Below, piece by piece: positions 8,138 to 16,763 of a stretch of DNA of 64,000 nucleotides (within the stretch, counting starts at the first letter, position 1; every line of letters begins with the position of its first letter). The notes below the pieces were generated by a model. That model saw only the letters and a program-made list of their open reading frames with translations. It was not told where the DNA came from and ran no database searches. The stretch comes from an uncultured Oscillospiraceae bacterium (GTDB lineage: Bacteria > Bacillota > Clostridia > Oscillospirales > Oscillospiraceae), in contig CAJUPS010000007.1 in assembly GCA_910588045.1 (NCBI GenBank), positions 20,216 to 84,215 of the forward strand, given 5' to 3'. The translations under genes were made by a program, and so were the position numbers.

Positions 8138-9933
8138 GCCTGTTCTCCAAAAAATCCGGCGAGAGGCCGGAGGACATCCACTACGAGGGCAGCGCCGTCC
8201 TGCGGATGCTCTCCTACCTGAAGCCCCACGTGAAGACGGTGGCAGTCTGTTTGCTGCTGGTGCTTGTGCTGACCGGGCTGGAACTGTACCGGCCCATCCT
8301 CACCGGGGACGCCATCGACCGGTATATTGCAGGGGAGTATGCCCCGGGCGAGGCGGTGGAGGCCCGTTTCCGGGGGCTGCTGCTGGCGGCGGGGCTGTAC
8401 CTGGGCACGCTGGCGATCTCCTTTTTCTGCAACAACCGGCTGATGATCCTGCTCCAGCGGACCGGGCAGCGCATTGTCTATGAGATGCGCCGGGAGCTGT
8501 TTGAGCACGTGGAGAGCCTGTCCATGCGCTTTTTCGATCTGACCCCGGTGGGCAAGATCGTCACCCGGGTGACCAACGACGTGGAGGCGGTCAACGAGCT
8601 GTACGCCAACATCCTGGTCAAGCTGTTTCGGAACGTGGTAAAGATCATCGGTCTGGCCGTGGTGATGCTGGCGCTGGATGTGCGCATGGCGCTCCTGAGC
8701 TTCGTGATGGTGCCGCTGGTGACGGTACTGACGGTCATCACCCGGATGCTGGCCCTCCGGGCCAACCGGGAGATGCGCACCCGCCTGACGGAGCTGAACA
8801 CCTTCCTCTCGGAGCACCTCTCCGGCATGAAGATTATCCAGATTTTCAACCGGGAGGAGCGAAAGTTCCAGGAATTTGCCGCACGCAGCAACGCCCACTA
8901 CAGGGCCAGCTTCCGGGCCATGATGGTCAACGCCGTGTTCCGCCCCTTCATCGTGCTGACCGGTGTGGTGGCCATGGCCATCGTCATCGCGGCGGGGAGC
9001 CACGGCGTGCTGGAGGGCACGGTGTCCTTCGGTACGATGTACATCTTCCTACAGTACATCCGCACCTTCTTCGAGCCCATCCAGGACCTGGCGGAGCAGC
9101 TGTCCACCCTCCAGTCCGCCGTGGCCTCGGCGGAGAAGATCTTCACGCTGCTGGACGAGAAGCCCCTGCTCCACGACCCGGAGACGCCGGTGGAACCGGA
9201 GGAGATCCACGGGCGCATCGAATTTAAGCACGTCTGGTTCGCCTACGACAATGAAAATTTCATCCTGCGGGATGTGAGCTTCGTCATCGAGCCGGGACAG
9301 CGGGTGGCCTTCGTGGGGGCCACCGGAGCGGGAAAGAGCTCCATTCTGAACCTCATCGGGCGATACTACGACGTGCAGAAGGGAGAAATCCTGATCGACG
9401 GCATCAACATCAAGGATCTGAGCCGGGAGCGGCTTCGCCGGGCCATTGGGCAGGTGCAGCAGGACGTGTTCATCTTCACCGGGGACATCCGGAGCAACAT
9501 CCGCCTCCGGGAGGAGGACATCACCGACATGGACATCCGGGATGCGTCCCGCCGGGTCAACGCGGACCGGTTCATCAACCGTCTGCCGGGCGGCTACGGC
9601 GAGCGCGTGACGGAGCGCGGTTCCACCTTCTCCGCCGGACAGCGGCAGCTGCTGAGCTTTGCCCGAACCCTGGCCTTCCACCCGGACATCCTGATTCTGG
9701 ACGAGGCCACCGCCAACATCGACACGGAGACCGAGCAGTGGATTCAGGAGGCCCTGGAGACGATGATGACGGGGCGCACCACCATCATGGTGGCCCACCG
9801 GCTGTCCACCGTCCAGCACGCGGACAAGATCATCGTCATGCACAAGGGCCGCATCTGCGAGAGCGGCACCCACCAGGAGCTCCTGGAGCAGGGCGGGATT
9901 TATCAGAAGCTGTATCAATTACAGCTGGCATGA
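8134..9933 (+). CDS. ABC exporter half-transporter B (membrane + ATPase, canonical catalytic site)
   Basis: A 599-residue partner of the preceding gene, sharing a 4-bp ATGA overlap that implies translational coupling. It has an N-terminal six-helix membrane domain and a C-terminal ATPase with Walker A GATGAGKSS, Walker B LILDEATANID (catalytic Glu present), signature FSAGQRQ (non-canonical) and H-loop VAHRLST. The pair therefore has one functional and one degenerate ATP site, as is known for heterodimeric exporters. It probably exports drugs, lipids or a peptide, and no substrate gene lies nearby. Confidence 0.92.
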   Translation: MSLFSKKSGERPEDIHYEGSAVLRMLSYLKPHVKTVAVCLLLVLVLTGLELYRPILTGDAIDRYIAGEYAPGEAVEARFRGLLLAAGLYLGTLAISFFCNNRLMILLQRTGQRIVYEMRRELFEHVESLSMRFFDLTPVGKIVTRVTNDVEAVNELYANILVKLFRNVVKIIGLAVVMLALDVRMALLSFVMVPLVTVLTVITRMLALRANREMRTRLTELNTFLSEHLSGMKIIQIFNREERKFQEFAARSNAHYRASFRAMMVNAVFRPFIVLTGVVAMAIVIAAGSHGVLEGTVSFGTMYIFLQYIRTFFEPIQDLAEQLSTLQSAVASAEKIFTLLDEKPLLHDPETPVEPEEIHGRIEFKHVWFAYDNENFILRDVSFVIEPGQRVAFVGATGAGKSSILNLIGRYYDVQKGEILIDGINIKDLSRERLRRAIGQVQQDVFIFTGDIRSNIRLREEDITDMDIRDASRRVNADRFINRLPGGYGERVTERGSTFSAGQRQLLSFARTLAFHPDILILDEATANIDTETEQWIQEALETMMTGRTTIMVAHRLSTVQHADKIIVMHKGRICESGTHQELLEQGGIYQKLYQLQLA

Positions 9934-9934
9934 G

Positions 9935-9956
9935 CCTTTTTCTTGAAAGAAAAAGG
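9935..9956. repeat. Palindrome CCTTTTTCTT-GA-AAGAAAAAGG
   Basis: A perfect 10-bp inverted repeat directly after the exporter stop codon. It resembles the one that overlaps the rplQ stop codon at 15321-15352. It may act as a weak terminator; the recurrence suggests a dispersed 3'-end palindrome family. Confidence 0.6.
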
Positions 9957-10070
9957 TTCCCAAAGAGAACTTTTGCGCGCTCTGCGGCCCCTGCTTTTCC
10001 AACATTTCCGCACGGTGACGATGCTGCATTTTTGAATGGGACGCTATTATACATTTAAGGAGGAACCACT

Positions 10071-11573
10071 ATGAGCAACACCTTTTTCTGTGCGCGGACA
10101 TCCCCTCTGGTGGAGACCATCCGGGGCCCGGTGAGGGGCTACCACGATGGGGAGCTGGACATCTTTAAGGGGATCCCCTATGGTCAGGGGCGGCGCTTCC
10201 GTGCGCCGGAGCCCGTCCCCGCCTGGAAGGAGCCCCTGGACGCCACCAACTACGGCTATGTGTGCCCCCTGCTGTCCATGGAGAAGCCCGCTGGGGAACT
10301 CCGGGTCCCCCACCGCTACTGGGTGCAGGACGAGGACTGTTTGAATCTGAACGTCTGGACCCCGGGGTGTGACGGGAAAAGGCGGCCCGTACTGTTCTGG
10401 ATTCACGGGGGCAGCTACGTTGCCGGGTCCTCCATCGAGCAGCTGGCCTACGAGGGGGAGAACATGGCCCGGCTGGGGAACTGCGTGGTGGTCTCCATCA
10501 ACCACCGGCTCAACATCCTGGGGTATCTGGATCTCTCGGCGTACGGACCGGAGTATGAAAACTCCGGCAACGCCGGTGGGGACGACATCGTACTGGCGCT
10601 GCGCTGGGTGCACGAGAATATTGCCGCCTTCGGCGGGGACCCGGACAACGTGACCGTGTTCGGTCAGTCCGGCGGCGGGGCCAAGGTGACTACGCTGCTG
10701 CAAACCCCTGCGGCGGACGGCCTGTATCACCGGGGCATCATCATGAGCGGCGTGATTGGCTCCCTGCTGATGGACGGCTGCGGCAGCGTCCGGGAGTGCG
10801 CTGAGGCCATGATGAAGGAGCTGGGTGTGGACGGCGTGGACGGTCTGGAGCGCGCGCCCTATGCCCAGCTGGCGGCGGCCTATAACAAAGTGAGTCCGGC
10901 CCTGGAGGAGCAGGGGAAGGGCGTGGGCTGCACACCCACGCCCAACCGGTTCTACCTGGGCGACCCCCTCACCAACGGCACCGGCTTCCGGCCGGAGACG
11001 GTGAAGGTCCCCCTGCTGGTGGGCACCGTTTTTGCGGAGTTCTTCGGCTTTATGAACGGCAGCGGCACGCCTGTATCCGAGGTGCTGGGCAAGGAGGCGG
11101 CGGAGAAGCTGCTCCCCCTGTTCCACGCGGCTTACCCCGGCCGGGCGGACGGCGACCTGCTGACGCTGGACACCCTCTTCCGCGTACCCACCATCGCCTA
11201 TATCAAGGCCCGCGCGGCGGCGGGCGGGGACGTGTACAGCTACCTCTTCCAGCAGGATTTCCCCATCAACGGCCGGACCACCGCCTGGCACTGCGCGGAC
11301 ATCCCCTTCTTCTTCCACAACGCGGAGCTCGTCCCCGCGTGCCACTTCGATGGCGCGGCGGCGCTGGAGGAGCGCATCTTCCAGGCTGTGATGCGCTTCG
11401 CCCGCTCGGGCGAGCCCGGCTGGCCCGCCAGCACGCCGGAGGAGGAGCGCACGCTCCTCTTTGGCCCGGAGGACCGCCTGGTCGTCAACCATGACCACGA
11501 GCTCGTTACATCCCTCGAACCCCTGGTGGAGCAGCTCATGGCGCGGATGAAGGATACGCAGGTCCAGCATTAG
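10071..11573 (+). CDS. Type-B carboxylesterase (alpha/beta hydrolase)
   Basis: A 500-residue member of the carboxylesterase/para-nitrobenzyl esterase family. It has the early RGxxxG-type N-terminal segment, oxyanion hole HGGSYVAGS (residues 122-130), the EDCLNLNVWTP block, and nucleophile Ser200 in GQSGGG. A later Glu in TVFAEF and a His in the WHCADIPFFF region complete the probable triad. No signal peptide is present, so it is probably cytoplasmic. The natural ester is unknown. It has its own ribosome binding site (AAGGAGGAACC) and stands alone, with a shared terminator separating it from the convergent XRE gene. Confidence 0.88.
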   Translation: MSNTFFCARTSPLVETIRGPVRGYHDGELDIFKGIPYGQGRRFRAPEPVPAWKEPLDATNYGYVCPLLSMEKPAGELRVPHRYWVQDEDCLNLNVWTPGCDGKRRPVLFWIHGGSYVAGSSIEQLAYEGENMARLGNCVVVSINHRLNILGYLDLSAYGPEYENSGNAGGDDIVLALRWVHENIAAFGGDPDNVTVFGQSGGGAKVTTLLQTPAADGLYHRGIIMSGVIGSLLMDGCGSVRECAEAMMKELGVDGVDGLERAPYAQLAAAYNKVSPALEEQGKGVGCTPTPNRFYLGDPLTNGTGFRPETVKVPLLVGTVFAEFFGFMNGSGTPVSEVLGKEAAEKLLPLFHAAYPGRADGDLLTLDTLFRVPTIAYIKARAAAGGDVYSYLFQQDFPINGRTTAWHCADIPFFFHNAELVPACHFDGAAALEERIFQAVMRFARSGEPGWPASTPEEERTLLFGPEDRLVVNHDHELVTSLEPLVEQLMARMKDTQVQH

Positions 11574-11602
11574 TCGTTTTTCTTGTACCGAAGCGCATAC
11601 AG

Positions 11603-11640
11603 GAAAGAGCACAGCCACGCAAGCGCGGCTGTGCTCTTTC
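11603..11640. terminator. Bidirectional terminator between convergent genes
   Basis: A 14-bp stem, GAAAGAGCACAGCC (11603-11616) with GGCTGTGCTCTTTC (11627-11640) and a 10-nt loop. It serves the esterase (+) and the XRE regulator (-). Confidence 0.75.
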
Positions 11641-11641
11641 G

Positions 11642-12766
11642 CTATACGACGCCTGCCGGTCCGGAGTCCGTATCCGGTAACACACCGCACGCCTCTTTCA
11701 GCCGTCCCAACAGGGCGCGGAAATCCTCCCGCTGCCGCAGAGGCGCCAGTTCCTCGCTCTCATCCAAGGCCGCATACATATATTTTGCCAGATAGGCGGC
11801 AGACATCCCGGAACGGCGCATATTCAGCTTGTCGTAAAAGGCGCTCTGCGGCTCATCCCCGCTGTCCATCTGCGCCCATTGGATCAGGCTGCGGTCCACG
11901 TAGGCCGTCAGGTCCTCCATGGCCTCGTCTGCGCGTCCCTGCTTCCACAGCGCCTCCGCCCGAAGCATATACAGCGAATTGGTCACCCCGCCCAGGTCCG
12001 CCGTATGCAGAACCTTCTCGACCGCTGTCGCCATATCCACGCACTCCAGCGCCCGCTCCCAGTCCTTCCGGCGGCAGGCGGCATTGTACAGCCCGATCAG
12101 ATTCAGAGCCGCCGCCCGTCCGGCGGACCACAGCTCCGTCTGATATAGCTTCTCCGCCTCGTCCAGCTCGCCTTTCCGCAGCAAGATGTTGGCCCGCATC
12201 GTCTGTACATTCAGCTTCGCCTCCGGCTCCTCGTCCAGAATCGCCAGGGCTTTGTCGAATTTCTCCTGCATCACATAGAGGCTGGTGAGCATACTGCGGG
12301 CGCTTGCCGCCAGGCACAAGTCGCTGCTCTTCCGGCTCTCCTCCAGGAGGGCCGCTGTCTTTTCCATCTGATTTTCATTACCATCTGTATCCATAATAGC
12401 GGGCATATACATAATGTATAGCCCAGCCGCCGCGCATTTCAGCCGCAGGTCATCCGGATACTCCCGCAGCAGCGCTTCGCAGGACACGACCGCCTCCCGG
12501 ATCCTTCCCGCCGCAAACAGTGTCCGCCGCTCCTCCAGCAGCGCGTCGATCTCCCCCTGCTCCAGCGCCGGTCGGAAGTCCAACAGACCGTCCACCGTGG
12601 TCCCCAGCAGCCTCGCCAGGGAACACAGCATGGCCACGTCCGGTATGGCGGCGTCCGTCTCCCACTTGCTCACCGCCGCGCCGGTGACCCCCAGGACCGC
12701 CGCCATCTGTTCCTGGGTCAGATCTTTCTCTCGCCGCAGCTGCTGGATCCGTTTTCCGAGCTCCAT
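11642..12766 (-). CDS. XRE-family regulator with TPR-like C-terminus
   Basis: 374 residues. Residues 1-60 are an HTH_3 domain (LTQEQMAAVLGVTGAAVSKWE, with the recognition helix there). The rest (about 75-360) is helical with repeated Ala/Leu/Glu-rich helix pairs resembling TPRs, as in RRNPP-like or stress-type XRE-TPR regulators. The start at 12766 has GAGGA upstream on the minus strand; the frame runs to 12829 without a better site. No peptide gene was found next to it, so a quorum-sensing role is not supported. A TTGCGG-17-TACTAT promoter lies upstream. Confidence 0.85.
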   Translation of the reverse strand: MELGKRIQQLRREKDLTQEQMAAVLGVTGAAVSKWETDAAIPDVAMLCSLARLLGTTVDGLLDFRPALEQGEIDALLEERRTLFAAGRIREAVVSCEALLREYPDDLRLKCAAAGLYIMYMPAIMDTDGNENQMEKTAALLEESRKSSDLCLAASARSMLTSLYVMQEKFDKALAILDEEPEAKLNVQTMRANILLRKGELDEAEKLYQTELWSAGRAAALNLIGLYNAACRRKDWERALECVDMATAVEKVLHTADLGGVTNSLYMLRAEALWKQGRADEAMEDLTAYVDRSLIQWAQMDSGDEPQSAFYDKLNMRRSGMSAAYLAKYMYAALDESEELAPLRQREDFRALLGRLKEACGVLPDTDSGPAGVV

Positions 12767-12819
12767 GCTTCTGTTCCTCAATTTCCGGAGGCGTCCCCCC
12801 TGTTCTTGGGCCCAGCTCC

Positions 12820-12848
12820 ATAGTAGCACGGATCGGGTTCTTCCGCAA
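12820..12848 (-). promoter_or_regulatory. Promoter of the XRE-TPR gene
   Basis: On the minus strand: TTGCGG (12848-12843), 17-bp spacer, TACTAT (12825-12820), about 54 bp before the start codon. Confidence 0.5.
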
Positions 12849-12901
12849 TGGAGGCCCGGTTGAATGCCGCGGTCAATTTCTCAACCGCCCTTCAACCTCC
12901 C

Positions 12902-13693
12902 TCAGCTCACCTCTCTCACCTTATCCGGTCTGGCGTACAGGACCCCCGCCTGGGCCTCCACCCCCTGGATGCGGAACAGTTCCTCCACAGTGACAAAGTC
13001 ATAGCCCTCCGCCTGCAAGCAGTCAATGATCTCCAGGGCCGCGTCCACGCTGGTGGAGTAGAAGTCGTGGAGCAGGATGACGTCCCCCGGCTGGACCGCC
13101 TCCAGTACGGCGGAGACCACTTTGTCCTTATTGAGCAGCTTCCAGTCCTGGGGGTCCACGGACCAGTAGATCATGGGCGTCTTGATGAGCTTCGCCCGCT
13201 CGCTTCCGATGAGCCCGTAGGGAGGGCGCAGCCAGAAGCTGCCCTCCCCCACCAGCTCTTTGAGCAGGACCTCCGTCTTGTGGATCTCCTCCACCACCGT
13301 GTCCTTGTCCGTCTTCAGAAGCCGGACGTGGGAGTAGGTGTGGTTTCCGATCTGATGGCCCTCCGCCCTCATTCTCCTGAGCAGTCCGGCGTTCCCGGGG
13401 ACCTGCTCCCCTATGACGAAAAAGGTAGCTGCCGCGCCCCGCTCCAGGAGGCCGTCCAACAGCCTTGTCGTGGTGTCCGCCCGAGGACCGTCGTCAAACG
13501 TCAGGGCCACATACTTCGGTTCCTCTGTCAGATCTGTCACCGTCGCCTCGTCCAGTTCCCCAAGGATCTCCATCGGGATCGTCGCCTCCCCCGAGGTATG
13601 GTAGGCGGACAGATCCGGCTCCACCGGCCGGGCACAGGCGGCCGCAGGCAGCAGGAACACGCCCGCTAAAAGCATACATACAATTTTTTTCAT
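12902..13693 (-). CDS. Secreted polysaccharide deacetylase (NodB domain)
   Basis: 263 residues. The N-terminus (MKKIVCMLLAGVFLLPAAAC) is a lipoprotein-like or Sec signal. The NodB domain (about 75-255) shows TFDDGP (Asp-Asp motif 1), GNHTYSHVR (metal-binding His pair, motif 2), RPPYG (motif 3) and LLHDFY (motif 5). Family members deacetylate peptidoglycan GlcNAc/MurNAc or other N-acetyl glycans at the cell surface, often for lysozyme resistance or sporulation. The start at 13693 is chosen because it begins the signal peptide; the 34 extra upstream codons have no signal character. Confidence 0.9.
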   Translation of the reverse strand: MKKIVCMLLAGVFLLPAAACARPVEPDLSAYHTSGEATIPMEILGELDEATVTDLTEEPKYVALTFDDGPRADTTTRLLDGLLERGAAATFFVIGEQVPGNAGLLRRMRAEGHQIGNHTYSHVRLLKTDKDTVVEEIHKTEVLLKELVGEGSFWLRPPYGLIGSERAKLIKTPMIYWSVDPQDWKLLNKDKVVSAVLEAVQPGDVILLHDFYSTSVDAALEIIDCLQAEGYDFVTVEELFRIQGVEAQAGVLYARPDKVREVS

Positions 13694-13756
13694 GGTTTCA
13701 TCCCTCTTTCCCCGCATACTTTGGCATAGTATAACCGGGAAAACGGGAAATACACC

Positions 13757-13793
13757 GAGAGGACTGCCGTTTCCCATATGCGGCAGTCCTCTC
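13757..13793 (-). terminator. Hairpin after the zinc-ribbon gene
   Basis: A 13-bp stem (GAGAGGACTGCCG at 13757-13769 with its complement at 13781-13793) and an 11-nt loop, just downstream of the zinc-ribbon stop on the minus strand. The T-run is poor, so it may terminate weakly. Confidence 0.55.
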
Positions 13794-13800
13794 AAGGTGT

Positions 13801-14235
13801 TCAGATAAACAAAAACGCCAGCAGCGGAAGAATAAAATTGACAAAAATAATGGCGGCAACGATCCAGAAAATCACCTTTGCGACGTTCTCCGTGGAACCA
13901 CTCTTCTTCTGCCGGGGTTCCTGCCTCTGGATGGGCGGCCGAGACGGCTGGGCCGCTGGTCTGGGTTGTTGGACAGCCGATTTCGGCTTTGGGGCCGCCT
14001 TTTTCGACGCATCCAGCCCCTTGGCCTGCCGAACCCGCTTCTCTCTATGTACCTCGCTGTGAGCGAAGGAACCCTCGTGGTTTGCCTCATTGAGGCCGTC
14101 CACCCGGCGCACGTTGCCTTGGGCGTCCGTTGTCCAGGTCTTCACCGGTTGGTTGAAGGCCCCACACTTGGGACAGAACTCGTCCTTGTCATAGTCGTAA
14201 CGCTTTTTGCAGTCCTCGCACGTAATCCATCTCAT
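13801..14235 (-). CDS. Zinc-ribbon protein with C-terminal transmembrane anchor
   Basis: 144 residues of unknown function. Residues 5-25 contain CEDC and CPKC, a zinc ribbon. The middle is Lys/Pro/Gln-rich and disordered, and the last 25 residues form one hydrophobic helix. The protein is probably a tail-anchored membrane protein with a cytoplasmic ribbon. The start at 14235 places the ribbon at the N-terminus. It follows the HAD phosphatase gene by 31 bp on the same strand, so the two may be co-transcribed. Confidence 0.75.
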   Translation of the reverse strand: MRWITCEDCKKRYDYDKDEFCPKCGAFNQPVKTWTTDAQGNVRRVDGLNEANHEGSFAHSEVHREKRVRQAKGLDASKKAAPKPKSAVQQPRPAAQPSRPPIQRQEPRQKKSGSTENVAKVIFWIVAAIIFVNFILPLLAFLFI

Positions 14236-14266
14236 ACCTGTTTCTCCCCCCCACTCTATGTTTGTC

Positions 14267-15040
14267 CTATGATAACAGCCCAAAAAATACCAGCGCCCGC
14301 CGGACGCCATCCGCGTCTATATCCGCCGTCACATAGTCCGCCTGCCGTTTGACCTCCATTTCCGCATTCCCCATCGCAACAGCAGTCCCCACGTAGCGCA
14401 GCATATCTATATCGTTCTCCCCATCTCCGAAGGCCATGCTCTCCTCCCGCCGGATGCCGTAGTGCGCCAGCATCCGCGCAATGCCCTCCGCCTTTCCGCC
14501 CTTTTCAGGCACCACATCAAAGGCGTATGGATTCCAGCCACTTATGCGGCACTCCGGGAGACTCGCCGTCAGCTCCCGCACCGTGTCCCGGTCCCGGAAG
14601 ATGATCGCCTGATAGATTTCTCCCCCCGTATAGCCCTTGACCTCCGGTAAGGGCGTTGAAATCGCCCGCTGTGCCGCACGAACCGCGTCATCTACAAAGT
14701 TGATGTACATGTCCTCCAATTCCACCAGAAGAACCGGCACTTCCCGCCGCTGGAAGAGATCGACCAGCCCCTCCGCCGCTGCCCGCCCCATCGGACGGCT
14801 GTACAGCAGCTTTCCACAGGCGTCCAAACAGATCTGACCGTTGGAAGCCACATAACCGTCGAACTGCAAATGCCCCACCGGCAGTCGCTCCAGCTCCAGC
14901 ATATGCCGTCCCGTCGCCGCAAAGACCAGGGTCCCCCGCGCCCTCAGCTGCTCCAGGGCAGACGCTGCGCTGGCCGGTACGCCCCCGGACGCATGGGAGA
15001 GCAACGTACCATCCATATCGAAGAAAACCGCTTTTATCAT
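14267..15040 (-). CDS. Cof-type HAD-IIB family hydrolase
   Basis: 257 residues. HAD motif I is FFDMDGTLL with the nucleophilic Asp near the N-terminus, and motif IV is FGDGENDIDML. A type-IIB cap lies between them. Cof-like enzymes dephosphorylate sugar phosphates, nucleotides or cofactors in the cytoplasm; the substrate is not predictable. ATG at 15040 is preferred over 15049 because GAGAGG then has usable spacing. A TTGACG-18-TAAAAT promoter lies upstream. Confidence 0.88.
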   Translation of the reverse strand: MIKAVFFDMDGTLLSHASGGVPASAASALEQLRARGTLVFAATGRHMLELERLPVGHLQFDGYVASNGQICLDACGKLLYSRPMGRAAAEGLVDLFQRREVPVLLVELEDMYINFVDDAVRAAQRAISTPLPEVKGYTGGEIYQAIIFRDRDTVRELTASLPECRISGWNPYAFDVVPEKGGKAEGIARMLAHYGIRREESMAFGDGENDIDMLRYVGTAVAMGNAEMEVKRQADYVTADIDADGVRRALVFFGLLS

Positions 15041-15062
15041 CCCACCCATCCTCTCTGTTCCT

Positions 15063-15092
15063 ATTTTACCATACTACCGCGCACATCGTCAA
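15063..15092 (-). promoter_or_regulatory. Promoter of the HAD/zinc-ribbon genes
   Basis: On the minus strand: TTGACG (15092-15087), 18-bp spacer, TAAAAT (15068-15063). Confidence 0.5.
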
Positions 15093-15109
15093 CACAGGCG
15101 CGAAAAACA

Positions 15110-15156
15110 AAAAGCCCTTTCGTATGTGTGGTGCTCCCACACACGAAAGGGCTTTT
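15110..15156 (-). terminator. Terminator of the ribosomal superoperon
   Basis: A long stem with arms AAAAGCCCTTTCGT and ACGAAAGGGCTTTT plus an inner GTGTGG/CCACAC. On the minus strand it is followed by TTTTTGTTTTTCG, a good U-tract. It is 190 bp beyond rplQ and separates the ribosomal block from the HAD gene. Confidence 0.75.
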
Positions 15157-15245
15157 ATATAATCTTTTGCCTAAAATAAAACTTTGTCACCGGGCAAAAA
15201 ATTCAGGAATTGCAACGACTTCAGGCCCGTGTTAAAGTTCTTGAG

Positions 15246-15352
15246 ATTCTGCGCGACCACATCGAGTGGTCGTGCAGAATTTAATGAAACGTGACCGCTC
15301 GATGCGGTCATGTTCCATTGCTGATCCTTTTTCTTTCAAGAAAAAGGATCAG
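15246..15352 (-). repeat. Cluster of three hairpins after rplQ
   Basis: Hairpin one, 15246-15280 (ATTCTGC..GACCAC / GTGGTC..GCAGAAT). Hairpin two, around 15290-15312 (GTGACCGC / GCGGTCAT). Hairpin three, 15321-15352, a near-perfect palindrome around CCTTTTTCTT, overlapping the rplQ stop codon. The third matches the palindrome at 9935. The cluster probably stabilises or processes the 3' end of the ribosomal mRNA (inference). Confidence 0.55.
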
Positions 15353-15690
15353 ACCAGCTCGATCATCGCGGTCTCCGCAGCGTCGCCCCGGCGCACGCCG
15401 GTGCGGGTGATGCGGGTATAGCCGCCGTTGCGCTCTGCATAGTTGGGCGCAAGCTCCTTGAAGATCTTCTTGACCACATCCTCCCGGGTCACAAAGGCCA
15501 TGGCCTGGCGATAGGCTGCCAGGTCGCCCTTCTTGCCTAGGGTGATCATCTTCTCAGCCAGGGGGCGGATCTCCTTGCAGCGGGTGACGGTGGTCTCCAT
15601 CTTCCCGTTGTCCAGAAAATCGGTCACCTGCTGACGGAGCATCGCCTTGCGCTGGTCGGTAGTCTTACCGAGCTTACGAGTTCCAGGCAT
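15349..15690 (-). CDS. rplQ: 50S ribosomal protein L17
   Basis: 113 residues, the usual short bacterial L17 (GTRKLGKTTDQRKAMLR at the start, NGGYTRITRTGVRRGDAAETAMIEL at the end). It sits near the peptide exit tunnel of the large subunit. It is the last gene of the superoperon, 41 bp after rpoA; its stop codon lies inside a palindrome. Confidence 0.97.
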   Translation of the reverse strand: MPGTRKLGKTTDQRKAMLRQQVTDFLDNGKMETTVTRCKEIRPLAEKMITLGKKGDLAAYRQAMAFVTREDVVKKIFKELAPNYAERNGGYTRITRTGVRRGDAAETAMIELV

Positions 15691-15731
15691 TGTAGGTTTC
15701 CTCCTTCAAAGGCGTATCAGTCAATATCGTA

Positions 15732-16682
15732 TCAGTTGCTTTCTTCGTCGGCCAGAGACAGCCCCATCATGGACAGCTTATTGATGACTTCCTCCAGACT
15801 CTTGCGGCCCAGATTGCGGACCTTCATCATCTCGTCCTCGGTCTTGGAAATCAGATCCTCTACCGTATTGATGTTGGCACGCTTGAGGCAGTTGAAGCTG
15901 CGCACGCTGAGATCCAGCTCCTCGATGGTCAGCTCCAGCACCTTGTCCCGCTGGGTCTCCGCCTTCTCCACAATGGTGGACTTGGAGCCCACCGTCTCAC
16001 TCAGGTCAGTGAACAGGGTGAAGTGGTCACAGAGAATCTTGGCTCCCAGGCTCACCGCGTCCCGGGCGGAGATGGTGGAGTCCGTCCAGACCTCGATGGT
16101 GAGCTTATCAAAGTCCGTCATGTTGCCCACGCGGGTGTTCTCCACGGTGTAGTTCACCTTGTACACAGGCGTGTAGATGGAGTCCACGGGGATGACGCCG
16201 ATGATATTCTGCTGGGGCTTATTCCGGTCGGCGGGCACATACCCGCGGCCATGGTTGAGGGTGATCTCCATGTTCAGCGTCGCGCCGCTGCCCAGCGTAG
16301 CGATGTGCAGGTCCGGATTGAGGACCTCCACCTCGCCGTCGCTCTTGATGTCCCCCGCCGTTACCTCGCAGGGGCCCACCGCCTCGATGAACACCGTCTT
16401 GACGCCCTCGCTGTGCAGCTTGGTGATCAGCTGCTTGATGTTCAGCACGATGTCCGTCACATCCTCCTTCACGCCGGGGATGGTGGTAAACTCGTGCTGC
16501 ACACCGGCAATCTTGATGCTGGTGGCGGCGGTGCCGGGCAGGGATGAGAGCATAATGCGGCGCAAGGCGTTGCCAAGGGTGGTGCCGTAGCCCCGCTCCA
16601 GGGGCTCTACCACATACTTGCCGTAAGAATCATCACCAGGGGTCTCGATGCACTCGATCTGGGGCTTATCAATTTCAACCAT
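15732..16682 (-). CDS. rpoA: DNA-directed RNA polymerase subunit alpha
   Basis: 316 residues. The N-terminal dimerisation domain (about 1-230) has GYGTTLGNALRRIMLSSLPG. The C-terminal domain (about 245-316) has LDLSVRSFNCLKRANI and the helix-hairpin-helix RNLGRKSLEEV that contacts UP elements and activators. Length and order are standard for Firmicutes (between rpsD and rplQ). Confidence 0.98.
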   Translation of the reverse strand: MVEIDKPQIECIETPGDDSYGKYVVEPLERGYGTTLGNALRRIMLSSLPGTAATSIKIAGVQHEFTTIPGVKEDVTDIVLNIKQLITKLHSEGVKTVFIEAVGPCEVTAGDIKSDGEVEVLNPDLHIATLGSGATLNMEITLNHGRGYVPADRNKPQQNIIGVIPVDSIYTPVYKVNYTVENTRVGNMTDFDKLTIEVWTDSTISARDAVSLGAKILCDHFTLFTDLSETVGSKSTIVEKAETQRDKVLELTIEELDLSVRSFNCLKRANINTVEDLISKTEDEMMKVRNLGRKSLEEVINKLSMMGLSLADEESN

Positions 16683-16705
16683 CCGGTACCCTCCTTCTCT
16701 TGGCA

Positions 16706-16723
16706 GGCCCGGGGGACCGGGCC
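16706..16723 (-). other. Small GC hairpin in the rpsD-rpoA gap
   Basis: GGCCCGG and CCGGGCC around a 4-nt loop in the 81-bp spacer between rpsD and rpoA. It has no U-run, so it is more likely an mRNA-processing or stability element than a terminator. Confidence 0.35.
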
Positions 16724-16763
16724 CGCACGAAATTCAGTTCCAATAATCGAGGGTAGACTCCGG

